64,000 nucleotides of DNA, from assembly GCA_964057225.1 (NCBI GenBank), contig OZ059898.1, forward strand, positions 19,941,267 to 20,005,266, in the 5' to 3' direction. Each line of letters begins with the position of its first letter. The first letter of the stretch is position 1. The DNA is from Auanema rhodensis (lineage: Eukaryota; Nematoda; Chromadorea; Rhabditida; Rhabditidae). The notes beneath the pieces were generated by a model, which was not told where the DNA came from, did not search any database, and worked only from the letters and a program-made list of their open reading frames with translations. Of this stretch, positions 53,110 through 64,000 are shown piece by piece. A program made the position numbers and the translations under genes.

Positions 53110-55915
53110 TTGAAAAATGATGCATTAGTGTATTTTGAGTTTCCATGTGCACTCAACATTGCTTCCAAAAACATTTTGACAAAAATTTTTCCGAAAAATT
53201 TCAAAATAATTTCGCAAAAAGTAGATGTTTTTCGATTTTTTTTTTCAAGGCAAAGACGATGGACAATGTTATTCAACGAAAAATTTAATTCTTCAGGGTG
53301 AAAATCGAGGATATAAGTGTGAACTTATATCAGTTTATATCTCGGTGCATTTTTAAGCTAGCGCAAATCTGATAACACAGATCGATGCAGCTTAAAAATC
53401 CGCATCGAATGCACTATACTACATTGAGAAACGCTTGATACATAAATTAGTTATGATCGTTTGAAAAATGATGCATTAGTGTATTTTGAGTTTCCATGTG
53501 CACTCAACATTGCTTCCAAAAACATTTTGACAAAAATTTTTCCGAAAAATTTCAAAATAATTTCGCAAAAAGTAGATGTTTTTCGATTTTTTTTTTCAAG
53601 GCAAAGACGATGGACAATGTTATTCAACGAAAAATTTAATTCTTCAGGGTGAAAATCGAGGATATAAGTGTGAACTTATATCAGTTGATATCTCGGTGCA
53701 CTTTTAAGCTAGCGCAAATCTGATAACACAGATCGACGCAGCTTAAAAATCCGCATCGAATGCACTATACTACATTGAGAAACGCTTGATACAAAAATTA
53801 GTTATGATCGTTTGAAAAATGATGCATTAGTGTATTTTGAGTTTCCATGTACACTCAACATTGCTTCCAAAACATTTTGACAAAAATTTTTTCGAAAAAT
53901 TTCAAAATAATTTAGCAAAAAGTAGCTGTTTTTAGATTCCTTTTTTCAAGGCAAAAACGATGGACAATGTTATTCAACGAAAAAATTAATTCTTCAGGGT
54001 GAAAATCGAGGATATAAGTGTGAACTTATATCAGTTGATATCTCGGTGCACTTTTAAGCTAGCGCAAATCTGATAACACAGATCGACGCAGCTTAAAAAT
54101 CCGCATCGAATGCACTATACTACATTGAGAAACGCTTGATACAAAAATTAGTTATGATCGTTTGAAAAATGATGCATTAGTGTATTTTGAGTTTCCATGT
54201 ACACTCAACATTGCTTCCAAAAACATTTTGACAAAAATTTTTTCGAAAAATTTCAAAATAATTTCGCAAAAAGTAAATGTTTTTAGATTTTTTTTTTCAA
54301 GGCAAAGACGATGGACAATGTTATTCAACGAGAAAATTAATTCTTCAGGGTGAAAATCGAGGATATAAGTGTGAACTTATATCAGTTGATATCTCGGTGC
54401 ACTTTTAAGCTAGCGCAAATCTGATAACACAGATCGACGCAGCTTAAAAATCCGCATCGAATGCACTATACTACATTGAGAAACGCTTGATACAAAAAGT
54501 AGTTATGATCGTTTGAAAAATGATGCATTAGTGTATTTTGAGTTTCCATGTACACTCAACATTGCTTCCAAAAACATTTTGACAAAAATTTTTTCGAAAA
54601 ATTTCAAAATAATTTCGCAAAAAGTAAATGTTTTTAGATTTTTTTTTTCAAGGCAAAGACGATGGACAATGTTATTCAACAAAAAAATTAATTCTTCAGG
54701 GTGAAAATCGAGGATATAAGTGTGAACTTATATCAGTTGATATCTCGGTGCATTTTTAAGCTAGCGCAAATCTGATAACACAGATCGACGCAGCTTAAAA
54801 CTCCGCATCGAGTGCACTATACTACATTGAGAAACGCTTGATACAAAAATTAGTTATGATCGTTTGAAAAATGATGCATTAGTGTATTTTGAGTTTCCAT
54901 GTACATTCAACATTGCTTCCAAAAATATTTTGACAAAAATTTTTCCGAAAAATTTCAAAATAATTTCGCAAAAAGTAGATGTTTTTAGATTTTTTTTTTC
55001 AAGGCAAAGACGATGGACAAGGTTATTCAACGAAAAAATTAATTCTTCAGGGTGAAAATCGAGGATATAAGTGTGAACTTATATCAGTTGATATCTCGGT
55101 GCATTTTTAAGCTAGCGCAAATCTGATAACACAGATCGACGCAGCTTAAAACTCCGCATCGAGTGCACTATACTACATTGAGAAACGCTTGATACAAAAA
55201 TTAGTTATGATCGTTTGAAAAATGATGCATTAGTGTATTTTGAGTTTCCATGTACACTCAACATTGCTTCCAAAAACATTTTGACAAAAATTTTTCCGAA
55301 AAATTTCAAAATAATTTCGCAAAAAGTAGATGTTTTTAGATTTTTTTTTTCAAGGCAAAGACGATGGACAAGGTTATTCAACGAAAAAATTAATTCTTCA
55401 GGGTGAAAATCGAGGATATAAGTGTGAACTTATATCAGTTGATATCTCGGTGCATTTTTAAGCTAGCGCAAATCTGATAACACAGATCGACGCAGCTTAA
55501 AACTCCGCATCGAGTGCACTATACTACATTGAGAAACGCTTGATACAAAAATTAGTTATGATCGTTTGAAAAATGATGCATTAGTGTATTTTGAGTTTCC
55601 ATGTACATTCAACATTGCTTCCAAAATATTTTGACAAAAATTTTTCCGAAAAATTTCAAAATAATTTCGCAAAAAGTAGATGTTTTTAGATTTTTTTTTT
55701 CAAGGCAAAGACGATGGACAAGGTTATTCAACGAAAACATTAATTCTTCAGGGTGAAAATCGAGGATATAAGTGTGAACTTATATCAGTTGATATCTCGG
55801 TGCATTTTTAAGCTAGCGCAAATCTGATAACACAGATCGATGCAGCTTAAAAATCCGCATCGAATGCACTATACTACATTGAGAAACGCTTGATACAAAA
55901 ATTAGTTATGATCGT
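53110..55915 (+). repeat. 8-monomer higher-order repeat, copy 1 (2806 bp)
   Basis: H (53110), H (53461), J (53812), I (54162), I (54513), F (54864), K (55215), F with CCAAAATATTTTG and GAAAACATT (55567). The H copies also have TTTTTCGATTT. J has TTTAGCAAAAAGTAGC, TTCCTTTTTTC and GGCAAAAACG. Junctions before J and both I monomers have GTGCACTTTTAAGC. All of these recur at +2806. A private change is GATACATAAATTAG near 53437. Confidence 0.91.
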
Positions 55916-58721
55916 TTGAAAAATGATGCATTAGTGTATTTTGAGTTTCCATGTGCACTCAACATTGCTTCCAAAAACATTTTGACAAAAATTTTTCCGA
56001 AAAATTTCAAAATAATTTCGCAAAAAGTAGATGTTTTTCGATTTTTTTTTTCAAGGCAAAGACGATGGACAATGTTATTCAACGAAAAATTTAATTCTTC
56101 AGGGTGAAAATCGAGGATATAAGTGTGAACTTATATCAGTTTATATCTCGGTGCATTTTTAAGCTAGCGCAAATCTAATAACACAGATCGACGCAGCTTA
56201 AAAATCCGCATCGAATGCACTATACTAAATTGAGAAACGCTTGATACAAAAATTAGTTATGACCGTTTGAAAAATGATGCATTAGTGTATTTTGAGTTTC
56301 CATGTGCACTCAACATTGCTTCCAAAAACATTTTGACAAAAATTTTTCCGAAAAATTTCAAAATAATTTCGCAAAAAGTAGATGTTTTTCGATTTTTTTT
56401 TTCAAGGCAAAGACGATGGACAATGTTATTCAACGAAAAATTTAATTCTTCAGGGTGAAAATCGAGGATATAAGTGTGAACTTATATCAGTTGATATCTC
56501 GGTGCACTTTTAAGCTAGCGCAAATCTGATAACACAGATCGACGCAGCTTAAAAATTCGCATCGAATGCACTATACTACATTGAGAAACGCTTGATACAA
56601 AAATTAGTTATGATCGTTTGAAAAATGATGCATTAGTGTATTTTGAGTTTCCATGTACACTCAACATTGCTTCCAAAACATTTTGACAAAAATTTTTTCG
56701 AAAAATTTCAAAATAATTTAGCAAAAAGTAGCTGTTTTTAGATTCCTTTTTTCAAGGCAAAAACGATGGACAATGTTATTCAACGAAAAAATTAATTCTT
56801 CAGGGTGAAAATCGAGGATATAAGTGTGAACTTATATCAGTTGATATCTCGGTGCACTTTTAAGCTAGCGCAAATCTGATAACACAGATCGACGCAGCTT
56901 AAAAATCCGCATCGAATGCACTATACTACATTGAGAAACGCTTGATACAAAAATTAGTTATGATCGTTTGAAAAATGATGCATTAGTGTATTTTGAGTTT
57001 CCATGTACACTCAACATTGCTTCCAAAAACATTTTGACAAAAATTTTTTCGAAAAATTTCAAAATAATTTCGCAAAAAGTAAATGTTTTTAGATTTTTTT
57101 TTTCAAGGCAAAGACGATGGACAATGTTATTCAACGAGAAAATTAATTCTTCAGGGTGAAAATCGAGGATATAAGTGTGAACTTATATCAGTTGATATCT
57201 CGGTGCACTTTTAAGCTAGCGCAAATCTGATAACACAGATCGACGCAGCTTAAAAATCCGCATCGAATGCACTATACTACATTGAGAAACGCTTGATACA
57301 AAAAGTAGTTATGATCGTTTGAAAAATGATGCATTAGTGTATTTTGAGTTTCCATGTACACTCAACATTGCTTCCAAAAACATTTTGACAAAAATTTTTT
57401 CGAAAAATTTCAAAATAATTTCGCAAAAAGTAAATGTTTTTAGATTTTTTTTTTCAAGGCAAAGACGATGGACAATGTTATTCAACAAAAAAATTAATTC
57501 TTCAGGGTGAAAATCGAGGATATAAGTGTGAACTTATATCAGTTGATATCTCGGTGCATTTTTAAGCTAGCGCAAATCTGATAACACAGATCGACGCAGC
57601 TTAAAACTCCGCATCGAGTGCACTATACTACATTGAGAAACGCTTGATACAAAAATTAGTTATGATCGTTTGAAAAATGATGCATTAGTGTATTTTGAGT
57701 TTCCATGTACATTCAACATTGCTTCCAAAAATATTTTGACAAAAATTTTTCCGAAAAATTTCAAAATAATTTCGCAAAAAGTAGATGTTTTTAGATTTTT
57801 TTTTTCAAGGCAAAGACGATGGACAAGGTTATTCAACGAAAAAATTAATTCTTCAGGGTGAAAATCGAGGATATAAGTGTGAACTTATATCAGTTGATAT
57901 CTCGGTGCATTTTTCAGCTAGCGCAAATCTGATAACACAGATCGACGCAGCTTAAAAATCCGCATCGAATGCACTATACTACATTGAGAAACGCTTGATA
58001 CAAAAATTAGTTATGATCGTTTGAAAAATGATGCATTAGTGTATTTTGAGTTTCCATGTACACTCAACATTGCTTCCAAAAACATTTTGACAAAAATTTT
58101 TCCGAAAAATTTCAAAATAATTTCGCAAAAAGTAGATGTTTTTAGATTTTTTTTTTCAAGGCAAAGACGATGGACAAGGTTATTCAACGAAAAAATTAAT
58201 TCTTCAGGGTGAAAATCGAGGATATAAGTGTGAACTTATATCAGTTGATATCTCGGTGCATTTTTAAGCTAGCGCAAATCTGATAACACAGATCGACGCA
58301 GCTTAAAACTCCGCATCGAGTGCACTATACTACATTGAGAAACGCTTGATACAAAAATTAGTTATGATCGTTTGAAAAATGATGCATTAGTGTATTTTGA
58401 GTTTCCATGTACATTCAACATTGCTTCCAAAATATTTTGACAAAAATGTTTCCGAAAAATTTCAAAATAATTTCGCAAAAAGTAGATGTTTTTAGATTTT
58501 TTTTTTCAAGGCAAAGACGATGGACAAGGTTATTCAACGAAAAAATTAATTCTTCAGGGTGAAAATCGAGGATATAAGTGTGAACTTATATCAGTTGATA
58601 TCTCGGTGCATTTTCAAGCTAGCGCAAATCTAATAACACAGATCGACGCAGCTTAAAAATCCGATTCGAATGCACTATATTAAATTGAGAAACGCTTGAT
58701 ACAAAAATTAGTTATGACCGT
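55916..58721 (+). repeat. 8-monomer higher-order repeat, copy 2 (2806 bp)
   Basis: H (55916), H (56267), J (56618), I (56968), I (57319), F (57670), K (58021), F (58373). It matches the previous unit at +2806 except for a patch near 56177-56263 that resembles the leader of class G. Other private changes are AAAAATTCGC near 56550 and AAAATGTTTCCG near 58444. The last F ends in GAAAAAATT, whereas copy 1 ends in GAAAACATT. The final leader carries TATATTAAATTGAG near 58676. Confidence 0.9.
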
Positions 58722-61526
58722 TTGAAAAATGATGCATTAGTGTATTTTGAGTTTCCATGTACACTCAACATTGCTTCCAAAAACATTTTGACAAAAATTT
58801 TTTCGAAAAATTTCAAAATAATTTCGCAAAAAGTAGATGTTTTTAGATTTCTTTTTTCAAGGCAAAGACGATGGACAAGGTTATTCAACGAAAAAATTAA
58901 TTCTTCAGGGTGAAAATCGAGGATATAAGTGTGAACTTATATCAGTTGATATCTCGGTGCATTTTTCAGCTAGCGCAAATCTGATAACACAGATCGACGC
59001 AGCTTAAAAATCCGCATCGAATGCACTATACTACATTGAGAAACGCTTGATACAAAAATTAGTTATGATCGTTTGAAAAATGATGCATTAGTGTATTTTG
59101 AGTTTCCATGTACACTCAACATTGCTTCCAAAAACATTTTGACAAAAATTTTTCCGAAAAATTTCAAAATAATTTCGCAAAAAGTAGATGTTTTTAGATT
59201 TTTTTTTTCAAGGCAAAGACGATGGACAAGGTTATTCAACGAAAACATTAATTCTTCAGGGTGAAAATCGAGGATATAAGTGTGAACTTATATCAGTTGA
59301 TATCTCGGTGCATTTTTGAGCTAGCGCAAATCTGATAACACAGATCGATGCAGCTTAAAAATCCGCATCGAATGCACTATACTACATTGAGAAACGCTTG
59401 ATACAAAAATTAGTTATGATCGTTTGAAAAATGATGCATTAGTGTATTTTGAGTTTCCATGTGCACTCAACATTGCTTCCAAAAACATTTTGACAAAAAT
59501 TTTTCCGAAAAATTTCAAAATAATTTCGCAAAAAGTAGATGTTTTTCGATTTTTTTTTTCAAGGCAAAGACGATGGACAATGTTATTCAACGAAAAATTT
59601 AATTCTTCAGGGTGAAAATCGAGGATATAAGTGTGAACTTATATCAGTTGATATCTCGGTGCACTTTTAAGCTAGCGCAAATCTGATAACACAGATCGAC
59701 GCAGCTTAAAAATCCGCATCGAATGCACTATACTACATTGAGAAACGCTTGATACAAAAATTAGTTATGATCGTTTGAAAAATGATGCATTAGTGTATTT
59801 TGAGTTTCCATGTACACTCAACATTGCTTCCAAAACATTTTGACAAAAATTTTTTCGAAAAATTTCAAAATAATTTAGCAAAAAGTAGCTGTTTTTAGAT
59901 TCCTTTTTTCAAGGCAAAAACGATGGACAATGTTATTCAACGAAAAAATTAATTCTTCAGGGTGAAAATCGAGGATATAAGTGTGAACTTATATCAGTTG
60001 ATATCTCGGTGCACTTTTAAGCTAGCGCAAATCTGATAACACAGATCGACGCAGCTTAAAAATCCGCATCGAATGCACTATACTACATTGAGAAACGCTT
60101 GATACAAAAAGTAGTTATGATCGTTTGAAAAATGATGCATTAGTGTATTTTGAGTTTCCATGTACACTCAACATTGCTTCCAAAAACATTTTGACAAAAA
60201 TTTTTTCGAAAAATTTCAAAATAATTTCGCAAAAAGTAAATGTTTTTAGATTTTTTTTTTCAAGGCAAAGACGATGGACAATGTTATTCAACGAAAAAAT
60301 TAATTCTTCAGGGTGAAAATCGAGGATATAAGTGTGAACTTATATCAGTTGATATCTCGGTGCACTTTTAAGCTAGCGCAAATCTGATAACACAGATCGA
60401 CGCAGCTTAAAAATCCGCATCGAATGCACTATACTACATTGAGAAACGCTTGATACAAAAAGTAGTTATGATCGTTTGAAAAATGATGCATTAGTGTATT
60501 TTGAGTTTCCATGTACACTCAACATTGCTTCCAAAAACATTTTGACAAAAATTTTTTCGAAAAATTTCAAAATAATTTCGCAAAAAGTAAATGTTTTTAG
60601 ATTTTTTTTTCAAGGCAAAGACGATGGACAATGTTATTCAACAAAAAAATTAATTCTTCAGGGTGAAAATCGAGGATATAAGTGTGAACTTATATCAGTT
60701 GATATCTCGGTGCATTTTTAAGCTAGCGCAAATCTGATAACACAGATCGACGCAGCTTAAAACTCCGCATCGAGTGCACTATACTACATTGAGAAACGCT
60801 TGATACAAAAATTAGTTATGATCGTTTGAAAAATGATGCATTAGTGTATTTTGAGTTTCCATGTACATTCAACATTGCTTCCAAAAATATTTTGACAAAA
60901 ATTTTTCCGAAAAATTTCAAAATAATTTCGCAAAAAGTAGATGTTTTTAGATTTTTTTTTTCAAGGCAAAGACGATGGACAAGGTTATTCAACGAAAAAA
61001 TTAATTCTTCAAGGTGAAAATCGAGGATATAAGTGTGAACTTATATCAGTTGATATCTCGGTGCATTTTTCAGCTAGCGCAAATCTGATAACACAGATCG
61101 ACGCAGCTTAAAAATCCGCATCGAATGCACTATACTACATTGAGAAACGCTTGATACAAAAATTAGTTATGATCGTTTGAAAAATGATGCATTAGTGTAT
61201 TTTGAGTTTCCATGTACACTCAACATTGCTTCCAAAAACATTTTGACAAAAATTTTTCCGAAAAATTTCAAAATAATTTCGCAAAAAGTAGATGTTTTTA
61301 GATTTTTTTTTCAAGGCAAAGACGATGGACAAGGTTATTCAACGAAAAAATTAATTCTTCAGGGTGAAAATCGAGGATATAAGTGTGAACTTATATCAGT
61401 TGATATCTCGGTGCATTTTCAAGCTAGCGCAAATCTAATAACACAGATCGACGCAGCTTAAAAATCCGCATCGAATGCACTATACTAAATTGAGAAACGC
61501 TTGATACAAAAATTAGTTATGACCGT
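58722..61526 (+). repeat. 8-monomer unit, rearranged copy 3 (2805 bp)
   Basis: G (58722), N (59073), H (59424), J (59775), I (60125), I with T9 (60476), F (60826), K with T9 (61177). The G-N-H part matches 52408-53460 and the J-I-I-F-K part matches 53812-55566 and 56618-58372. Compared with copies 1 and 2 it has one H instead of two and replaces the last F with G and N at the front. Private changes are CATTTTTGAGC near 59312 and CTTCAAGGTG near 61008. Confidence 0.88.
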
Positions 61527-62930
61527 TTGAAAAATGATGCATTAGTGTATTTTGAGTTTCCATGTACACTCAACATTGCTTCCAAAAACATTTTGACAAA
61601 AATTTTTTCGAAAAATTTCAAAATAATTTCGCAAAAAGTAGATGTTTTTAGATTTCTTTTTTCAAGGCAAAGACGATGGACAAGGTTATTCAACGAAAAA
61701 ATTAATTCTTCAGGGTGAAAATCGAGGATATAAGTGTGAACTTATATCAGTTGATATCTCGGTGCATTTTTCAGCTAGCGCAAATCTGATAACACAGATC
61801 GACGCAGCTTAAAAATCCGCATCGAATGCACTATACTACATTGAGAAACGCTTGATACAAAAATTAGTTATGATCGTTTGAAAAATGATGCATTAGTGTA
61901 TTTTGAGTTTCCATGTGCACTCAACATTGCTTCCAAAAACATTTTGACAAAAATTTTTCCGAAAAATTTCAAAATAATTTCGCAAAAAGTAAATGTTTTT
62001 AGATTTTTTTTTTCAAGGCAAAGACGAAGGACAAGGTTATTCAACGAAAAAATTAATTCTTCAGGGTGAAAATCGAGGATATAAGTGTGAACTTATATCA
62101 GTTGATATCTCGGTGCATTTTCAAGCTAGCGCAAATCTAATAACACAGATCGACGCAGCTTAAAACTCCGCATCGAGTGCACTATACTACATTGAGAAAC
62201 GCTTGATACAAAAATTAGTTATGATCGTTTGAAAAATGATGCATTAGTGTATTTTGAGTTTCCATGTGCACTCAACATTGCTTCCAAAAACATTTTGACA
62301 AAAATTTTTCCGAAAAATTTCAAAATAATTTCGCAAAAAGTAAATGTTTTTAGATTTTTTTTTTCAAGGCAAAGACGATGGACAAGGTTATTCAACGAAA
62401 AAATTAATTCTTCAGGGTGAAAATCGAGGATATAAGTGTGAACTTATATCAGTTGATATCTCGGTGCATTTTCAAGCTAGCGCAAATCTAATAACACAGA
62501 TCGACGCAGCTTAAAACTCCGCATCGAGTGCACTATACTACATTGAGAAACGCTTGATACAAAAATTAGTTATGATCGTTTGAAAAATGATGCATTAGTG
62601 TATTTTGAGTTTCCATGTACATTCAACATTGCTTCCAAAAATATTTTGACAAAAATTTTTCCGAAAAATTTCAAAATAATTTCGCAAAAAGTAGATGTTT
62701 TTAGATTTTTTTTTTCAAGGCAAAGACGATGGACAAGGTTATTCAACGAAAAAATTAATTCTTCAGGGTGAAAATCGAGGATATAAGTGTGAACTTATAT
62801 CAGTTGATATCTCGGTGCATTTTTCAGCTAGCGCAAATCTGATAACACAGATCGACGCAGCTTAAAAATCCGCATCGAATGCACTATACTACATTGAGAA
62901 ACGCTTGATACAAAAATTAGTTATGATCGT
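61527..62930 (+). repeat. 4-monomer unit G-H/I-H/I-F (1404 bp)
   Basis: G (61527), then two near-identical hybrid monomers (61878, 62229) that join an H front (GTGCACTCAAC) to an I middle (AGTAAATG), then F (62580). The two hybrids differ by GACGAAGG against GACGATGG near 62026. Their junctions read AACTCCGCATCGAGTGC with CTAATAAC. It can be seen as a shortened version of the 8-monomer unit that has lost J and K. Confidence 0.87.
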
Positions 62931-63983
62931 TTGAAAAATGATGCATTAGTGTATTTTGAGTTTCCATGTACACTCAACATTGCTTCCAAAAACATTTTGA
63001 CAAAAATTTTTTCGAAAAATTTCAAAATAATTTCGCAAAAAGTAGATGTTTTTAGATTTCTTTTTTCAAGGCAAAGACGATGGACAAGGTTATTCAACGA
63101 AAAAATTAATTCTTCAGGGTGAAAATCGAGGATATAAGTGTGAACTTATATCAGTTGATATCTCGGTGCATTTTTCAGCTAGCGCAAATCTGATAACACA
63201 GATCGACGCAACTTAAAAATCCGCATCGAATGCACTATACTACATTGAGAAACGCTTGATACAAAAATTAGTTATGATCGTTTGAAAAATGATGCATTAG
63301 TGTATTTTGAGTTTCCATGTACACTCAACATTGCTTCCAAAAACATTTTGACAAAAATTTTTCCGAAAAATTTCAAAATAATTTCGCAAAAAGTAGATGT
63401 TTTTAGATTTTTTTTTTCAAGGCAAAGACGATGGACAAGGTTATTCAACGAAAACATTAATTCTTCAGGGTGAAAATCGAGGATATAAGTGTGAACTTAT
63501 ATCAGTTGATATCTCGGTGCATTTTTAAGCTAGCGCAAATCTGATAACACAGATCGATGCAGCTTAAAAATCCGCATCGAATGCACTATACTACATTGAG
63601 AAACGCTTGATACAAAAATTAGTTATGATCGTTTGAAAAATGATGCATTAGTGTATTTTGAGTTTCCATGTACACTCAACATTGCTTCCAAAAACATTTT
63701 GACAAAAATTTTTCCGAAAAATTTCAAAATAATTTCGCAAAAAGTAGATGTTTTTAGATTTTTTTTTTCAAGGCAAAGACGATGGACAAGGTTATTCAAC
63801 GAAAACATTAATTCTTCAGGGTGAAAATCGAGGATATAAGTGTGAACTTATATCAGTTGATATCTCGGTGCATTTTTAAGCTAGCGCAAATCTGATAACA
63901 CAGATCGATGCAGCTTAAAAATCCGCATCGAATGCACTATACTACATTGAGAAACGCTTGATACAAAAATTAGTTATGATCGT
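62931..63983 (+). repeat. G-N-N monomers at right edge
   Basis: G (62931), N (63282), N (63633). The two N monomers look the same over their full length by eye and repeat at 351 bp. The junction before the first has GACGCAACTT near 63206 instead of GACGCAGCTT. The order G-N suggests a new round of the unit at 58722, with the N duplicated. Confidence 0.87.
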
Positions 63984-64000
63984 TTGAAAAATGATGCATT
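63984..64000 (+). repeat. Partial monomer at right edge
   Basis: Only the first 17 bp of the next monomer lie in the window, so the array continues to the right. The class cannot be assigned. Confidence 0.9.

Larger units (their letters stand above)
1..64000 (+). repeat. Satellite DNA array, 351-bp monomer, 182 complete copies
   Basis: The whole window is a head-to-tail tandem repeat. Complete monomers run from 137 to 63983, with partial copies at 1-136 and 63984-64000. Spacing between equivalent points is 349, 350, 351 or 352 bp, and every deviation I followed is a 1-bp change in a homopolymer: the A run after TTTG, the A run in TTCCAAAAACA, or the T run before CAAGG. All copies share one orientation, and no non-satellite DNA interrupts them. 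One counted monomer (1861-2211) has 58 G and 54 C in 351, so ~32% G+C. Because it is gene-free, long and organised into higher-order units, I infer centromeric or pericentromeric heterochromatin of a eukaryote. I do not recognise the family. A subtelomeric or interstitial heterochromatic block is an alternative. Confidence 0.98.

Noticed and set aside
35211-63808. Minus-strand 61-codon ORFs (35211, 37315, 38368, 42582, 44686, 52749, 59063, 63272, 63623)
   Set aside because: They exist only where GAAAACATT supplies an ATG on the other strand. They are antisense to the same repeat segment and follow the N marker, not selection.
835-63824. About 140 small + strand ORFs of 63-94 codons as real genes
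   Set aside because: They are the same stretch of each satellite monomer read from a TTG or GTG. Frames break with 1-bp length changes, variants do not favour synonymous sites, and no regulatory context or codon signature is seen.
1-64000. CRISPR array
   Set aside because: The period is ~351 bp with no split into short repeats and unique spacers; the whole monomer is conserved.
1-64000. Transposable element, LTR pair or insertion sequence inside the array
   Set aside because: Every segment aligns with the monomer. I found no non-satellite insertion, target-site duplication, or transposase or reverse transcriptase reading frame.
1-64000. Inverted monomers or an orientation switch
   Set aside because: All 182 monomers were followed in the + orientation; no head-to-head or tail-to-tail junction was seen.
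1-64000. tRNA, rRNA or telomeric repeats
   Set aside because: No cloverleaf-like or rRNA-like segment and no short G-rich tandem repeat is present. The monomer dyad does not have tRNA features.
1-64000. Assignment to a named insect satellite of ~350-360 bp
   Set aside because: Length and AT content alone are not diagnostic, and I cannot confirm any sequence match from memory. A database search with the consensus would decide.

Overview
The window is one uninterrupted tandem-repeat (satellite DNA) array. It holds 182 complete head-to-tail copies of a ~351 bp monomer plus partial copies at both edges. Every copy is in the same orientation. I see no unique sequence, protein-coding gene, RNA gene or transposon anywhere. 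The open reading frames of 61-94 codons that recur every monomer are a by-product of the repeat. They begin at TTG or GTG on the + strand, are broken by 1-bp changes in A and T tracts, and their variants mostly change amino acids.

Monomers are ~32% G+C (112 of 351 bases in the copy I counted) and vary from 349 to 352 bp. A 64 kb, gene-free, AT-rich array with higher-order repeats points to a eukaryotic chromosome, most likely centromeric or pericentromeric heterochromatin. I do not recognise the satellite family and cannot name the organism. An invertebrate such as an insect is plausible, but that is only inference.

Phase used below: a monomer starts at the conserved TTGAAAAATGATGCA. Class letters are mine. 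K = reference, 351 bp. M = K with GGACAATG instead of GGACAAGG. E = GATTCTTCCGG. C = TTGGAAAATG plus GTATGTTGAG plus TTTTGC. D = T9 followed by ATC, 352 bp. A = two 1-bp A-tract deletions, TTTTGC, usually GTTACGATCG, 349 bp. B = GCAAACAG plus GGACGATG plus CAACAAAAA. S = one A deleted and T9, 349 bp. F = GTACATTCAAC. G = AGATTTCTTTTTT. H = GTGCACTCAAC. I = AGTAAATG. J = GTAGCTG plus GATTCCTTTTTT. N = GAAAACATT.

Layout: (1) 137-12760, an 18-monomer unit of 6312 bp present twice; (2) 10301-17326, a 10-monomer unit of 3513 bp present twice, overlapping the end of the previous block; (3) 17327-22584, a mixed region with B-A dimers; (4) 22585-24688, a 3-monomer unit twice; (5) 24689-31708, short C-anchored units of 3, 4 and 5 monomers; (6) 31709-46100, a 21-monomer unit of 7371 bp, present twice for most of its length, with a nested 3-monomer duplication in the left copy only; (7) 46101-52056, dimer and tetramer ladders of S, B and G and a run of F; (8) 52057-64000, an 8-monomer unit of ~2806 bp made of H, J, I, F, K and G, with a changing composition. 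Classes C and D occur only at about 4-46 kb, and classes G, H, I and J only to the right of 46 kb, so the array has two domains meeting near 46 kb.

The layout reflects repeated unequal crossover and gene conversion at scales from one monomer to 21. The most notable internal feature of the monomer is a 49-bp imperfect dyad with 18 potential base pairs. I found no gene system. The interest lies in the nested higher-order structure, the domain boundary, the hybrid monomers and the conversion-like patches.
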